64,000 nt of DNA from positions 248,001 to 312,000 of the forward strand of contig NZ_JAPYRE010000002.1 of the NCBI RefSeq assembly GCF_029936995.1, read 5' to 3'. Made by a program: the position numbers and the translations under genes. Shown piece after piece: positions 1-9,870 of the stretch; the first letter of the stretch is position 1, and each line of letters begins with the position of its first letter. The notes below the pieces were generated by a model. That model had not been told where the DNA came from. It saw nothing but the letters and a program-made list of their open reading frames with translations, and searched no databases. The DNA comes from Henriciella sp. Its GTDB lineage: Bacteria; Pseudomonadota; Alphaproteobacteria; Caulobacterales; Hyphomonadaceae.

Positions 1-801
1 GCCATCAAAACCGAGCGCGACATCCGCGCCATGCTCTTTCACGGCTTTCGCCATGGCGTGCAGCATTTCGGAATCTTCCGGGTTGGGATTGTATTTCGGG
101 AACGTGTTGTCGAGGTTGCAGTCCATCTCGATCACTTCTGCGCCCATCGCGCGCAAGGCGTCTGGAGCGAAGGCGCCTGCTGTGCCGTTTCCGCAGGCCG
201 CGACGACCCGCAACTTGCGCTTCAGGCTGATGCCGGCACTGAGCGAAGCGATATACTTGTCCCGGATTCCGTCGACGCGGAAGTTGCCGCCCCGCGCATG
301 GGGATGAAAATCGCCATTGAGGACGATTTCCTTGAGACGGCCCATCTCGTCAGGACCAAAGGTAAGCGGCTTGTCGGCCCCCATCTTGACGCCGGTCCAG
401 CCATTCTCATTGTGGCTGGCTGTCACCATCGCGCAGCAGTCGGCATCAAGCTCGAACTGCGCCCAGTAAACCATGGGTGACAGGGCAAGCCCGATGTCGA
501 GAACATCGCACCCGCCCTCGACGAGGCCGAGCTTCAGGGCATTCTTGATCGGCAGGGAGATCGACCTGTAGTCGTGGCCAACCACCACTTTTGGCTTCAC
601 GCCAAGTTCATGAAAAAGCGTGCCCATACCCAGCCCGAGTGCTTCGGCCCCCAGCAGGTTGAGCTCTGGCGTTTTTTCGCTGCCGGGGGTACCGAACCAC
701 CAGCGTGCATCATATTCACGAAAACCTGTCGGCTTGATAAGCGGCAGGGTCTCGTACTCAAGCGAGTTGGGGGCGATGTCGGCGCGCGGTTTTGGCATCA
801 T
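1..801 (-). CDS. phosphomannomutase/phosphoglucomutase, 3' end outside the window
   Basis: This is an alpha-D-phosphohexomutase, which interconverts hexose 6-phosphates and 1-phosphates for sugar-nucleotide synthesis. The open frame runs off the left edge after 267 codons. The catalytic serine lies in TASHN at residues 127-131, followed by NGWTGVK, as in the family. The visible part ends at GFDG (264-267), the start of the metal-binding loop, so domain 1, most of domain 2 and the beginning of the metal loop are present. Two adjacent ATG codons (801 and 798) are possible starts; AGGAG lies about 12 bases upstream. The substrate preference (mannose or glucose) cannot be told from this part. Confidence 0.93.
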   Translation of the reverse strand, partial: MMPKPRADIAPNSLEYETLPLIKPTGFREYDARWWFGTPGSEKTPELNLLGAEALGLGMGTLFHELGVKPKVVVGHDYRSISLPIKNALKLGLVEGGCDVLDIGLALSPMVYWAQFELDADCCAMVTASHNENGWTGVKMGADKPLTFGPDEMGRLKEIVLNGDFHPHARGGNFRVDGIRDKYIASLSAGISLKRKLRVVAACGNGTAGAFAPDALRAMGAEVIEMDCNLDNTFPKYNPNPEDSEMLHAMAKAVKEHGADVALGFDG

Positions 802-875
802 GGCCGATAACTCCTTGATCAGACTGTATCGAGTTCACACGGAAACATGACATATATCCAGTGCGGAGGCCCAAT

Positions 876-1601
876 TTATTTCGACCCGGCCTCAGCGGTC
901 AGAAAGTTGGCAAACCAGCGGCCAACCAGGTCATTGTCCACGGGTCTTTCCAGACTCGCGCATGCGTCATCCACACGTTCTTCGCTGAAAGCCGTGCCCC
1001 GCCGCACATTGTAGAGCGCGCAGCTGAAGCCGGCCGAGAACTCGGGGTGGCCCTGGAAGCTGATGGCGGGCACGTTGTCATATTCGAGAGCGGCATAGGG
1101 TGTGAAATCGGAGGCGGCCACGATCCGGGCCCCGTCGGGACGGGACAGGACCTGATCCTGGTGGCTCACGCCGAGCGAGAAAGTGTCTCCCTCAAGCCCT
1201 GTCAGCCAGTCTGGTTTGTAGCAGACGTCATAGACATGCCGGCCGATTCCCCAGCCCTTGCCGGACTTCTCGACACGGGCGCCAAAGGCAGCGGCAATGG
1301 CCTGATGGCCGAAACAGACCCCGATCTGCGGTACGCCCGCCTCGCCAGCAGAGCGAATGAAATCCATCAGGGGTGCCATCCACGGGTGATCCTCATACAC
1401 GCCTGCCGCAGAGCCCGTCACGAGCACGGCGTCAAGATTTCCCACATCCGGGAATGGCGCACCCTCGCTGACCGGAACGCTTTCGCAAATCAGTCCGGGT
1501 GCGTGGGGCGCAATCAGGCGCTCGAACATTTCCGGGTAGCGCGGCCAGTCCGCCCGGATCGCGCTGGGAGGCAGGCCGGTTTCAATAATTGTCAGTTTCA
1601 C
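876..1601 (-). CDS. class I glutamine amidotransferase (GMP synthase-like)
   Basis: A 241-residue stand-alone class I glutamine amidotransferase domain. The nucleophile Cys is in GVCFGHQ (about residue 96), and the catalytic His and Glu are in GHPEF (about 184 and 186). Proteins of this type hydrolyse glutamine or gamma-glutamyl compounds; the acceptor is unknown. I chose the GTG start at 1601 because it overlaps the stop of the upstream DUF885 gene in a GTGA arrangement and has GGTGAG upstream; the longer frame to 1655 would add an 18-residue tail without similarity to the family. It is translationally coupled to the DUF885 gene. Confidence 0.88.
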   Translation of the reverse strand: MKLTIIETGLPPSAIRADWPRYPEMFERLIAPHAPGLICESVPVSEGAPFPDVGNLDAVLVTGSAAGVYEDHPWMAPLMDFIRSAGEAGVPQIGVCFGHQAIAAAFGARVEKSGKGWGIGRHVYDVCYKPDWLTGLEGDTFSLGVSHQDQVLSRPDGARIVAASDFTPYAALEYDNVPAISFQGHPEFSAGFSCALYNVRRGTAFSEERVDDACASLERPVDNDLVGRWFANFLTAEAGSK

Positions 1602-3394
1602 GGAGCGCTCACCTCTGTTTGCGGCTCTTCGGGTTGCTGCCGGGCGGCAATCCATTCGTCGATTCTTGCTTCCAGCGCATCCAGCGGAAGTGATCCCGCT
1701 CCCAGGACGGTGTCGTGAAATGCGCGGATGTCGAAGCTGGCGCCAAGCGCGTCTTTCGCCCGTTCACGGAGCTCGAGAATCTTCAGCTCGCCGATCTTGT
1801 AGGCTGTCGCCTGGCCGGGCCACCCTATATAGCGGGTTACTTCCGTCTGGATATTGAGGGGGGCAAGCGCGGAGTTTTCCGTAAAGCAGGCCTCGGCCTT
1901 TTCCCGGCTCCACCCATACCAGTGCAGTCCTGTGTCCGCGACGAGACGGCAGGCGCGCCACATTTCCATCGACAGTGCGCCAAAGCGTTCATATGGCGTC
2001 TGATAGATGCCCGCTTCACCGGCCAGTTTTTCCGCATAAAGCCCCCAGCCTTCACCGAAGGCGGTTGCATAATATTCGCGGCGGAAGCGTGGAACGTCTT
2101 CCAGTTCCTGGGCCAGCGCAATCTGCAGGTGATGGCCTGGCACGGCCTCATGCGCTGACAGGGCCGGCAGTTCGTAGAGCGGTCGCTGGTCGAGAGCGTA
2201 TGTGTTGACGAGATATGTCCCGGCCACCCCTTCTTCAGGATCACCGCCTGCGTAGCGCCCCGTCGTGTAGCCTGGTGCGATCGAGGCCGGCACAGGTTCA
2301 ACACCATAGGTCAGGCGTGGCAGCTTGCCGAAATACTCTGGCAGCGTCGCATCGAGACGCTTGGAGATCAGGGCAGCCTTTTCCATCAGGTCTTCCGGCG
2401 TCTTGGCATAGAATTGCGGATCGTTCCGCAGGAAGTCGAGGAAATCTTTGAAGGAGCCGGGAAAGCCGATCTCCTCAATGATGCTTTCCATCTCGGAGCG
2501 GATGCGGGCCACTTCCTCCTCGCCAAGGGCATGAATTTCCTCGGGCGAGTAGCCGGCCCCCGCCGTATGATCGCGGATCATCGCGGCATAGTAGGTCTTT
2601 CCGTCGGGCAGGGAGACGATGCCGGGCTCGGGACGGGCTTCGGGTGCATATTCTGTTTCCAGGAAGGTGAGCAGCTCGGCATAGGCGTCTATGGCGCGCG
2701 CCACGGCCTTGTGACCGGCGGCTTCCAGCGCGGTCCGGGTCTGCGGCGTCATGCTCTCAGGCAGGGTTTCGAAGGGTTTCCAGAGAGGACTTTCTTCCGG
2801 GCGGTCGACGATCTGTTCGCGGACATGCGCGATGACCGTGTCCAGTGGATCACTGTGTGCCGTCCAGCCTGTCCTGATGCCGCGGCGCATGTTCTGGGCG
2901 TTCTCTCGGAAATAATGCGGCAGATCATTCAGGCGGGCAATCCACGCTCCGGCTTCCTGCTCATCACGCAGGCGAAGTTTTCCGGCGGCAAAGAAAGGTT
3001 CGGCATGAAAGCCCCAATCGCCGGTAAACGGGATGCGCGCCGTATCAAACTCGGCCTGTATCTGAAGGCCAACAAGCAAGTGATTGAGAATTTTCCATTC
3101 CGGAGAAGTCTTGTCTTCGGCGTCCTCCAGCTTTTGTGCCAGAAGGCTGGCGCGTTCGGCCAGGTTTGACACATGTGTCTGGGACACGTCCGCCCAGCGC
3201 CGGGGTGCCCTGTCTTCGGCGCGTGCCTGGGCGACCGGGTTCGCGGAAAGCGCAAGCGCTTCATAATCTTCAATCACTTCATGAAGTGGTGAAGGTTCCG
3301 GGGCCGGCGGTCCGGTGGTTTCTTGCGCCGTCTGCGCCGTCACTGGTGACGCAAGGGCAAGTGAGGCCAAAAGGGGGATGATCGCTGATTTCAT
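1598..3394 (-). CDS. DUF885 family exported protein, putative metallopeptidase
   Basis: A 598-residue protein with an N-terminal signal peptide (MKSAIIPLLASLALASPVTA) and the DUF885 signature HEAVPGHH near residue 415, which resembles a zinc-metallopeptidase HExxH helix. It is probably exported to the periplasm; the substrate is unknown. An upstream in-frame ATG at 3412 exists, but AAAGG between the two starts favours 3394. It overlaps the downstream amidotransferase by 4 bases and is divergent from sdhC, with only about 90 bases between them for both promoters. Confidence 0.85.
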   Translation of the reverse strand: MKSAIIPLLASLALASPVTAQTAQETTGPPAPEPSPLHEVIEDYEALALSANPVAQARAEDRAPRRWADVSQTHVSNLAERASLLAQKLEDAEDKTSPEWKILNHLLVGLQIQAEFDTARIPFTGDWGFHAEPFFAAGKLRLRDEQEAGAWIARLNDLPHYFRENAQNMRRGIRTGWTAHSDPLDTVIAHVREQIVDRPEESPLWKPFETLPESMTPQTRTALEAAGHKAVARAIDAYAELLTFLETEYAPEARPEPGIVSLPDGKTYYAAMIRDHTAGAGYSPEEIHALGEEEVARIRSEMESIIEEIGFPGSFKDFLDFLRNDPQFYAKTPEDLMEKAALISKRLDATLPEYFGKLPRLTYGVEPVPASIAPGYTTGRYAGGDPEEGVAGTYLVNTYALDQRPLYELPALSAHEAVPGHHLQIALAQELEDVPRFRREYYATAFGEGWGLYAEKLAGEAGIYQTPYERFGALSMEMWRACRLVADTGLHWYGWSREKAEACFTENSALAPLNIQTEVTRYIGWPGQATAYKIGELKILELRERAKDALGASFDIRAFHDTVLGAGSLPLDALEARIDEWIAARQQPEEPQTEVSAP

Positions 3395-3482
3395 GGCATG
3401 ATTGCCTTTCATGTCGCGTTGACACCACGCTGCACCATTCTAGAACCCGCATAACAAATCAAAAGGTTTCGGGAGATTCCCA

Positions 3483-3884
3483 ATGGCAGGTTCTGAATGG
3501 TCTGATCCCCGTCCTATGTCACCACATCTCCAGATTTGGAAGTGGCACTGGACCATGGCGGCCTCTATTTTTCATAGGGTCACGGGCGTAGGCAATTATC
3601 TTGGTGCATTGCTTATCAGTGTGTGGGTCGTGTCGCTGGCCGCCGGGCCGCAGGCTTACGGTGTTGTCCAGACGGTCATGCTCTCGGCTGTCGGGCAGAT
3701 CCTCCTCTTCTTCTGGCTGACATCGCTGCTGTTCCATTTTGCAAACGGGATACGCCACATGCTGTGGGACGGGCCCAAGGCCGGGTTCGATCCGAAGGTT
3801 GCGAGTGCCTGGTCGATCTTCAATTTCGCTTTCGCAATTGTCGCCGCGGCAACAATCTGGTCGCTTGCGACCAACCTGATCTAG
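3483..3884 (+). CDS. sdhC: succinate dehydrogenase cytochrome b556 subunit
   Basis: SdhC, 133 residues, is one of the two membrane anchors that bind haem b and ubiquinone in complex II. The N-terminal PMSPHLQIWKWHWTM and HRVTG motifs and the HFANGIRHMLWD motif carrying the likely haem-ligand His are family hallmarks. Three transmembrane helices are visible. It is the first gene of sdhCDAB and lies 9 bases upstream of sdhD. Confidence 0.96.
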   Translation: MAGSEWSDPRPMSPHLQIWKWHWTMAASIFHRVTGVGNYLGALLISVWVVSLAAGPQAYGVVQTVMLSAVGQILLFFWLTSLLFHFANGIRHMLWDGPKAGFDPKVASAWSIFNFAFAIVAAATIWSLATNLI

Positions 3885-3893
3885 GAGCGCGCG

Positions 3894-4286
3894 ATGAGCA
3901 CGAATTACGAAACTCCCACCGCTGCTGCCCGCGGCCTCGGCTCCGCAAAATCCGGCACGGCACACCATATCCGCCAGCGCGTCTCTGCCATCGCGCTTGT
4001 CTTTCTCGTGCCATGGTTCCTGTATGGCCTGATTACGGCAAGCCGGGCCGGGTTTGCAGGTGCCACAGCATGGATGGCTCAGCCCTGGAATGCGATCCTC
4101 CTGATCCTCGCCCTGGGTGCGGCATTCTATCATATGCGCCTTGGTATGCAGGTTATCGTCGAGGACTATATCCAGAAGGCGGGAATGAAGCAGGGGCTTC
4201 TCATCCTGAATACATTTGTCTGCGTCGGCCTGTTTGCAGCGACGGCGCTGTCGGTTCTCAAGATCTGGATTTCTGCCGGCGCCTAG
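3894..4286 (+). CDS. sdhD: succinate dehydrogenase hydrophobic membrane anchor
   Basis: SdhD, 130 residues, has three transmembrane segments. HHIRQRVSAI near residue 23 and YHMRLGMQVIVEDY near residue 80 match the quinone- and haem-binding regions of the family. Together with SdhC it anchors the flavoprotein and iron-sulfur subunits to the inner membrane. A gap of about 30 bases containing GGAAGGA leads into sdhA. Confidence 0.95.
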   Translation: MSTNYETPTAAARGLGSAKSGTAHHIRQRVSAIALVFLVPWFLYGLITASRAGFAGATAWMAQPWNAILLILALGAAFYHMRLGMQVIVEDYIQKAGMKQGLLILNTFVCVGLFAATALSVLKIWISAGA

Positions 4287-4316
4287 AGCGCGCCCGGCGA
4301 CCGGAAGGAAGTCAAT

Positions 4317-6107
4317 ATGTCTGACTACAAGTTCATCGATCACACCTACGATGTCGTCGTTGTCGGCGCGGGCGGCTCCGGCCTGCGCGCAGCCCTTGGC
4401 GCCGCACAGGCCGGTCTCAAGACCGCCTGTATCACCAAGGTTTTCCCGACCCGTTCCCACACGGTGGCGGCACAGGGCGGGATCGCCGCATCGCTGGGCA
4501 ATATGGGCCCGGACGACTGGCGCTGGCACATGTACGACACGGTAAAAGGGTCCGACTGGCTCGGCGATCAGGATGCGATCGAGTATCTCACGCGCGAAGC
4601 ACCCAAGGCGGTTTACGAGCTTGAGCACTGGGGTATGCCCTTTTCCCGCAACGAGCAGGGCAAGATTTACCAGCGTCCCTTCGGCGGCCACACGACTGAG
4701 TATGGTGAAGGCCCACCCGTGCAGCGCACCTGTGCGGCTGCCGACCGTACCGGCCACGCGATGCTGCACACGCTGTACGGCCAGTGCGTCAAGAACGACA
4801 CCGAGTTCTTCATCGAGTATTTCGCGCTCGACCTCATCATGGATGAGGAAGGTGCCTGCCGCGGTGTGACGGCCTGGAAACTTGACGATGGTACGGTTCA
4901 CCGCTTCCGCGCCCAGAAGACTATCCTGGCGACAGGCGGCTATGGCCGTGCCTTCTTCTCCTGCACATCGGCCCATACCTGCACCGGCGACGGCAATGCG
5001 ATGGTCCTGCGCGCGGGCCTGCCGCTTCAGGACATGGAGTTCATCCAGTTCCACCCGACCGGCATTTATGGGGCTGGCTGCCTGATTACCGAAGGCGCGC
5101 GCGGGGAGGGCGGCTATCTCACGAATTCCGAGGGTGAGCGCTTCATGGAGCGCTATGCGCCGCGCGTGAAGGATCTCGCATCGCGCGATGTCGTCTCGCG
5201 GGCCATGACGGTGGAGATCCGTGAAGGTCGCGGTGTCGGCGAAGGCAAGGACCACATCCACCTTCACCTCGAACACCTTCCGCCAGAGACACTGGCCGAG
5301 CGTCTGCCGGGCATTTCCGAGACGGCCAAGATTTTCTCCGGCGTTGACGTCACCAAGGAGCCGATCCCGGTCCTGCCGACGGTCCACTATAATATGGGCG
5401 GCATCCCGACGAATTATCACGGTGAGGTGCTGACCAAGAAAGGGGCCGATACCGATAGTGTCGTGCCTGGCCTCATGGCTGTGGGTGAAGCCGCCTGTGT
5501 CTCGGTTCATGGCGCCAACCGGCTCGGCTCCAACTCGCTCATCGACCTTGTTGTGTTCGGCCGTGCGGCGGGTCTTCGCTGTGGCGAGACCCTCGACCCC
5601 GGCGCGAGCCAGCCAGAGGTGCGCGACGCCCAGACCGATGCTCACCTGGCCCGGTTCGACCGGATCCGCAATGCCAGCGGCGACCAGCCGGTCGCAAAGC
5701 TCCGCCTTGAGATGCAGAAGTCGATGCAGGAAAACTGTGCCGTCTTCCGCACAGGCGAAGTGCTCGACGAGGGCGTTCAGAAGATTGCCAGCGTTTACGA
5801 CAAGAGTGCCGGGATTGACGTCAAGGACCGTGGCCTGATCTGGAACACGGACCTCGTTGAGGCCCTTGAGTTTGACAACCTGATCGGGCAGGCCGCCGTC
5901 ACGGTGAACGGCGCGGCCAACCGCCAGGAAAGCCGCGGGGCGCATGCCCGTGAGGACTATTCCGACCGCGATGACGGGACCTGGATGAAGCACACCCTCG
6001 CCTGGGTGGATGACGCCGGAAAGGTCACCATCGATTACCGCCCCGTGCACGAATACACCATGTCGAACGACATTGAGTATATCGAGCCCAAGGCCCGCGT
6101 TTACTAG
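4317..6107 (+). CDS. sdhA: succinate dehydrogenase flavoprotein subunit
   Basis: SdhA, 596 residues, the usual length, oxidises succinate to fumarate. The sequence shows the FAD dinucleotide fold ([14 protein letters not shown]), the flavinylation His in SHTVAAQGG, the substrate loop [25 protein letters not shown] with the catalytic-arginine region, and [14 protein letters not shown]. An antisense open frame of more than 900 codons covers this gene but has no support as a protein. The stop is 9 bases before sdhB. Confidence 0.98.
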   Translation: MSDYKFIDHTYDVVVVGAGGSGLRAALGAAQAGLKTACITKVFPTRSHTVAAQGGIAASLGNMGPDDWRWHMYDTVKGSDWLGDQDAIEYLTREAPKAVYELEHWGMPFSRNEQGKIYQRPFGGHTTEYGEGPPVQRTCAAADRTGHAMLHTLYGQCVKNDTEFFIEYFALDLIMDEEGACRGVTAWKLDDGTVHRFRAQKTILATGGYGRAFFSCTSAHTCTGDGNAMVLRAGLPLQDMEFIQFHPTGIYGAGCLITEGARGEGGYLTNSEGERFMERYAPRVKDLASRDVVSRAMTVEIREGRGVGEGKDHIHLHLEHLPPETLAERLPGISETAKIFSGVDVTKEPIPVLPTVHYNMGGIPTNYHGEVLTKKGADTDSVVPGLMAVGEAACVSVHGANRLGSNSLIDLVVFGRAAGLRCGETLDPGASQPEVRDAQTDAHLARFDRIRNASGDQPVAKLRLEMQKSMQENCAVFRTGEVLDEGVQKIASVYDKSAGIDVKDRGLIWNTDLVEALEFDNLIGQAAVTVNGAANRQESRGAHAREDYSDRDDGTWMKHTLAWVDDAGKVTIDYRPVHEYTMSNDIEYIEPKARVY

Positions 6108-6116
6108 GGAAACATC

Positions 6117-6899
6117 ATGGTTCAACTGACGCTTCCGAAAAACTCCAAGGTTGGCAAGGGCAAGGAATGGCCGAAGCCTGACGGCGCGACCAATACCCGT
6201 GCCTTCCGCATCTATCGTTACTCGCCTGAAGAGGATGGCCCGCCACGTTGGGACACCTACCATGTCGACATGGACCGTTGCGGCCCCATGGTTCTCGATG
6301 TCCTCATCTGGATCAAGAACAATGTCGATCCGACACTGGCCTTCCGTCGCTCCTGCCGAGAAGGTGTCTGCGGCTCATGCGCCATGACGATTGGCGGGCG
6401 CAACACCATCGCCTGCACCAAGGGCTGGGACGAGGTTGCCGGCAAGACGATCACGATTGCCCCGCTGCCGCACCTGCCCGTGGTCAAGGACCTGATCCCG
6501 GACCTCACCAATTTTTACGCCCAGCACGCTTATGTGCAGCCCTATCTCAAGACCGATACGCCGGAGCCCGAGAAGGAGTGGCGACAGTCCGAGGAACAGC
6601 GCAACGAGCTGAACGGGCTATATGAGTGCATCTTGTGCGCCTGCTGTTCGACATCGTGCCCGTCCTACTGGTGGAATGGCGACAAGTATCTCGGCCCCGC
6701 CGCGCTGCTGCAGGCCTATCGCTGGCTGATCGACTCGCGCGATGAGGCGACCGGTGAGCGGTTGGACGACCTGGAAGATCCGTTCAAGCTTTATCGCTGC
6801 CATACCATCATGAACTGTGCACAGGTCTGCCCCAAGGGGCTGAACCCGGCCAAGGCGATTGCCAAGGTCAAGCACATGATGGTCGAGCGGGTCGCCTGA
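6117..6899 (+). CDS. sdhB: succinate dehydrogenase iron-sulfur subunit
   Basis: SdhB, 260 residues, carries the electron path from FAD to quinone. The [2Fe-2S] ligands are in [12 protein letters not shown], the [4Fe-4S] set in [12 protein letters not shown] and the [3Fe-4S] set in [17 protein letters not shown]. All expected cysteines are present. It is the last gene of the sdh operon and converges on the asparagine synthase gene across a short gap with a strong dyad. Confidence 0.98.
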   Translation: MVQLTLPKNSKVGKGKEWPKPDGATNTRAFRIYRYSPEEDGPPRWDTYHVDMDRCGPMVLDVLIWIKNNVDPTLAFRRSCREGVCGSCAMTIGGRNTIACTKGWDEVAGKTITIAPLPHLPVVKDLIPDLTNFYAQHAYVQPYLKTDTPEPEKEWRQSEEQRNELNGLYECILCACCSTSCPSYWWNGDKYLGPAALLQAYRWLIDSRDEATGERLDDLEDPFKLYRCHTIMNCAQVCPKGLNPAKAIAKVKHMMVERVA

Positions 6900-6933
6900 G
6901 CGCGCCGGTCACGCTTTTCTGTCTCGCTTGCGG

Positions 6934-6959
6934 CGGTCTGGCAGGGCCCTGTCAGACCG
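6934..6959. terminator. possible bidirectional terminator hairpin between sdhB and asnB
   Basis: CGGTCTG at 6934-6940 pairs with CAGACCG at 6953-6959, and the intervening bases (CAGGGCCCTG) are themselves self-complementary, giving a nearly continuous stem. It lies between two convergent genes and overlaps the asnB stop codon. No T-tract follows, so intrinsic termination is uncertain; it may instead protect the 3' ends. Confidence 0.4.
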
Positions 6960-8814
6960 GCCTGGAGTGAGTGCTGTCCTGAAGCGAAGCGACGTTCGCC
7001 AGCCACTTTTCGATAGCGTAGAGAATGAAGAGCTGGGACATCAGCGTGCCCTTCAGTTTCTGTTTCTCGATTGTTTTCTGAATGAATTTCTTCTCGATAA
7101 AGTCCGTGATCCGTGCTGGCTTCTCGAGAAGTTCGGCTTCGCACATCTGCGTCAGCCGGGCGCTGACCGGGGCCCAGAAGTCCCTGCCGAAGCCCCGCTT
7201 GGGCTGTTCGGTCAGGTAGCCGGGCAGGTACTTCTCGCCCAGCTTGTAGATCCAGGCTTTCGGCAGCCTTCCATGATTGCGCACACGGAACGGTGTTGGA
7301 AGCAGGCTGGCGATCAGGCCGTGTGCCAGCAGCGGGTTCCTGGCCTCCACACCATGGGCCATCGCAGCATAATCGGCGATCGGCGTGATGAGTTCGGGGA
7401 TGCGTACCTTGTATTCGAGGTTCAGGATCTTCCGGGCAAAGCCTTCTTCTCCCGGAATATCGATCTCGTTCATGTAGGCCTGCATGATGTCATAGGTCTC
7501 CCGCGCCGGTGTCGGGCCGCGCCAGAATTTTTCCTTCACGGGTTCCCGCATGAAGTGGCAGTGCCTGCGCGAGATTAGCTCACCCTTGTAAACGCACTGC
7601 CGGATGACCGCGTCTGGTGTATCCGGATCACTTTCAAATGTATTGAACTGGTCCAGCGCCTTGAAATAACTGCGATACGCGCCGAGTTCATCGCCACCGT
7701 CTCCAAGCAGAAGGACCTTTATGTCTTTCTCCGACAGGGTCCGGGCGAGGATCCAGACGAGGACCATGTGCGGGTAGATGACCGGACAATCCAGCAGCCA
7801 GGCGGACAGCTCGTGAAATGCCTCCATGTAGGCGTCCACAGTGACCGACTCGAGCAGCAGGTTGATGTCCAGATCTTGCGCGAACTGTGTGACGACATCC
7901 TTCTCGACGAACCTGGCCTCGCCATCCACGGCGTTGACATGAATTCCGTTAGTGGACCCGGGCGGCCGGGTGGCCTGCGACAGCGTGGCAATCAGGGAGG
8001 AGTCCAGACCCGCGCTGAGCGCGACGGCCAGACCGGCATCTGCGCGTGAACGCGTGATGACGCTGTCGCGCACGCCCTCATCTCCCCTTGCCAGTATGTC
8101 CTCGAATGTCGCCGCCTCCTGGGTATTGAGGACTTCGGCTATGTCCCAGTATGCCTGAATGGTCGCGGCTGGTTCTTGCTGGGCCATGTCCAGGACCAGC
8201 GTGTGCCCGGCTTCAAGCTTCCTGACTGCCTTGAAGAAGGACTGGCCGGGCTCCGGCGTGAGCATTGTAAGGTAGTGGTATAATGTATCGGTATTGACCT
8301 CGGGGGTCACAATGCCACTGCGTACAAGCGCCTTGACCTCTGAGGCGAAGGCTAAGCTGCCATCGTCCAGCCGGGTATAGAAAAGCGGCTTCTCGCCAAA
8401 CCGGTCCCGGGCGAGGATAAGCTCTTCCCGCGTCTGGTCGTAAAGGGCGAAGGCAAACATCCCGTCGAGATGGTTGACGAAGTCCCGGCCCCATTTGCGA
8501 TAGGCCATAAGGATCACTTCTGTATCCGACCGCTGTGTAACTGGTTCAAACTCCTCGCAGAGCTCCGCCCGCAGCTCTTCCCAGTTATAGATTTCCCCGT
8601 TGAACGTGATGCACAGTCCGGCGCGCGTATCGACCATGGGCTGGTTTGCCTCGGGGTTCAGGCCGATGATGGCAAGCCGGTTGTGTCCAAGGACAACGCG
8701 TTGCGATTCCCAGACCTGCCGGTGATCCGGGCCACGGTGTTCCGAGGCTTCCAGCGCCTGGCGGACAATTTCACTCCTGGCTGTATTGCCCGCTATACCT
8801 GCTATGGCGCACAT
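6952..8814 (-). CDS. asnB: asparagine synthase (glutamine-hydrolysing)
   Basis: A 620-residue class II glutamine amidotransferase. The mature nucleophile is Cys2 (MCAIAGIAG), with the N-terminal Ntn domain to about residue 200. The C-terminal synthase domain has the ATP PP-loop ALSAGLDSSL. It amidates aspartate or a related substrate using ATP. Some members of this length act on cell-surface or secondary-metabolite substrates, so asparagine itself is likely but not certain. It is transcribed alone, and GGGAA precedes the ATG. Confidence 0.88.
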   Translation of the reverse strand: MCAIAGIAGNTARSEIVRQALEASEHRGPDHRQVWESQRVVLGHNRLAIIGLNPEANQPMVDTRAGLCITFNGEIYNWEELRAELCEEFEPVTQRSDTEVILMAYRKWGRDFVNHLDGMFAFALYDQTREELILARDRFGEKPLFYTRLDDGSLAFASEVKALVRSGIVTPEVNTDTLYHYLTMLTPEPGQSFFKAVRKLEAGHTLVLDMAQQEPAATIQAYWDIAEVLNTQEAATFEDILARGDEGVRDSVITRSRADAGLAVALSAGLDSSLIATLSQATRPPGSTNGIHVNAVDGEARFVEKDVVTQFAQDLDINLLLESVTVDAYMEAFHELSAWLLDCPVIYPHMVLVWILARTLSEKDIKVLLLGDGGDELGAYRSYFKALDQFNTFESDPDTPDAVIRQCVYKGELISRRHCHFMREPVKEKFWRGPTPARETYDIMQAYMNEIDIPGEEGFARKILNLEYKVRIPELITPIADYAAMAHGVEARNPLLAHGLIASLLPTPFRVRNHGRLPKAWIYKLGEKYLPGYLTEQPKRGFGRDFWAPVSARLTQMCEAELLEKPARITDFIEKKFIQKTIEKQKLKGTLMSQLFILYAIEKWLANVASLQDSTHSRPV

Positions 8815-8993
8815 GGCGTTCCCGTTGTCTCAACTGCTTTTATCGGCGGTGCAGCTTCGTGCCTGTACCCCACCGCTGGGTCTGGCGCTGGCAGAATTCC
8901 GCAGGTCGCGCAAGCCACTCGCCGCCGCTCCTGCTCTTTCTGGAGCGGATTGCGCCGATGGGAAACCTGTAAAATCATCTTCGATGACCCGGT

Positions 8994-9707
8994 TCAGACA
9001 GGCGGCCCGCGCCGGATTTCCGAGGTGAGATGGGCAAGCGCATCCTTCAGCCAGGGCGGTGTGTGGGGTGAGCGATAGCCGGGCGGCCAGCCGGGGCGAA
9101 CGGGCGAGGTGCGCCCCCGTCCCAGCGGCGGCAGGGCGGCTTTCCGGAGAAGGAAGCGGGCATGACGCCGGGCGAGCTTCTCCGGGTTTTCGAGAATGGC
9201 CTGAAGCCCCCGCAGCCGCGCGATGAGCGGCGCGGCGGACGCGTCGTCTTCTGCTGTATCTGTGACAGGGGCCGCCGGGTAGGGCGCATCGAGGCAGAGG
9301 ATGCGCGGCCCGATGCCGGGCACGTAAACCGGGCGCGGCCTGCGCCGGCGCGTATAGAGTGTTTCGAAGAGCTGGAAATGTGTGGTGGTGGCGCCGTCAT
9401 CCCGGACACGCGAGGCGTGATCCGGGACCTGCTTCCGGGTGGCACTGGGTCCCGGCACGCCCTCCGGGCGGCCGGGATGACGGCCCACCTCCACCTCCCG
9501 CGCCATCAGGACGATGAGGCGGCGGGTCAGCGCTTCGGCAGGGCGCAGCAGGCGCAATATGTAGCGGCGCAGGGCATGCGGGATACGCTCCGGCCCGGCG
9601 CCGTCGACCACACCGGCAAGCAGCATCAGCCGGGCGAGCAGCGCGTCAAGCTGCGGCCGGATGCGCGCCAACGCGCCCTGAAGATGCCTGCGCAGACAGG
9701 TATCCAT
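8994..9707 (-). CDS. uncharacterised basic protein carrying an in-frame palindromic repeat
   Basis: A 237-residue, Arg/Leu/Pro-rich protein that I cannot assign to a family. Residues 1-72 look like amphipathic helices (for example RRYILRLLRPAEALTRRLI). Residues about 75-105 are encoded by the palindromic repeat at 9393-9484 and read like translated repeat DNA (RHPGRPEGVPGPS, PDHASRVRDDG). The remainder, from FQLFETLYTRRRRP onward, is again protein-like, with GIGPRILCLDAP. A competing plus-strand frame (9162-9824) has no recognisable features. If the repeat is an insertion, the ancestral protein was about 30 residues shorter. Confidence 0.6.
   Translation of the reverse strand: MDTCLRRHLQGALARIRPQLDALLARLMLLAGVVDGAGPERIPHALRRYILRLLRPAEALTRRLIVLMAREVEVGRHPGRPEGVPGPSATRKQVPDHASRVRDDGATTTHFQLFETLYTRRRRPRPVYVPGIGPRILCLDAPYPAAPVTDTAEDDASAAPLIARLRGLQAILENPEKLARRHARFLLRKAALPPLGRGRTSPVRPGWPPGYRSPHTPPWLKDALAHLTSEIRRGPPV
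9393..9484. repeat. palindromic repeat element with 13-bp terminal inverted repeats, inside a coding sequence
   Basis: The left end reads gccgtcatcccgg (9393-9405) and the right end ccgggatgacggc (9472-9484), a perfect 13-bp inverted repeat 92 bases apart. The interior (tgatccgggacc, tgggtcccgg) resembles the GTCATCCCGG/CCGGGATGAC dispersed repeats that I recall from alphaproteobacterial genomes. The element keeps the reading frame of the minus-strand gene open. Confidence 0.7.
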
Positions 9708-9738
9708 CGAGCAGCGAGTTCAGTGGTGCACCATGGGG

Positions 9739-9754
9739 CCCTGCCTTCGCAGGG
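9739..9754. repeat. short hairpin repeat, ccttcgc loop
   Basis: ccctgc and gcaggg flank a cttc loop. The ccttcgc core is shared with the dyad at 9871-9890, and together they look like degenerate copies of one dispersed repeat in the 195-base gap upstream of the uncharacterised gene. Confidence 0.5.
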
Positions 9755-9870
9755 ACTGGCGGAGAATTTGCGATTTAATCGGATTAATTGGTGTCTGATC
9801 GGTTTCAGTCACCTTGCAATGTAAAAGCCCGGCAGACCTATGCCTGCTGGACTTCTCGAAGCTGCCTGAG

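Noticed and set aside
3519-6263. A 914-codon open frame antisense to sdhC-sdhD-sdhA
   Set aside because: It mirrors conserved sdh genes. Long antisense frames are expected when third positions are GC-rich; it has no recognisable domain or ribosome binding site.
9162-9824. A 220-codon plus-strand frame competing with the repeat-bearing gene
   Set aside because: The minus-strand protein has more protein-like composition outside the repeat and better continuity; the plus frame contains the repeat too and looks random elsewhere.
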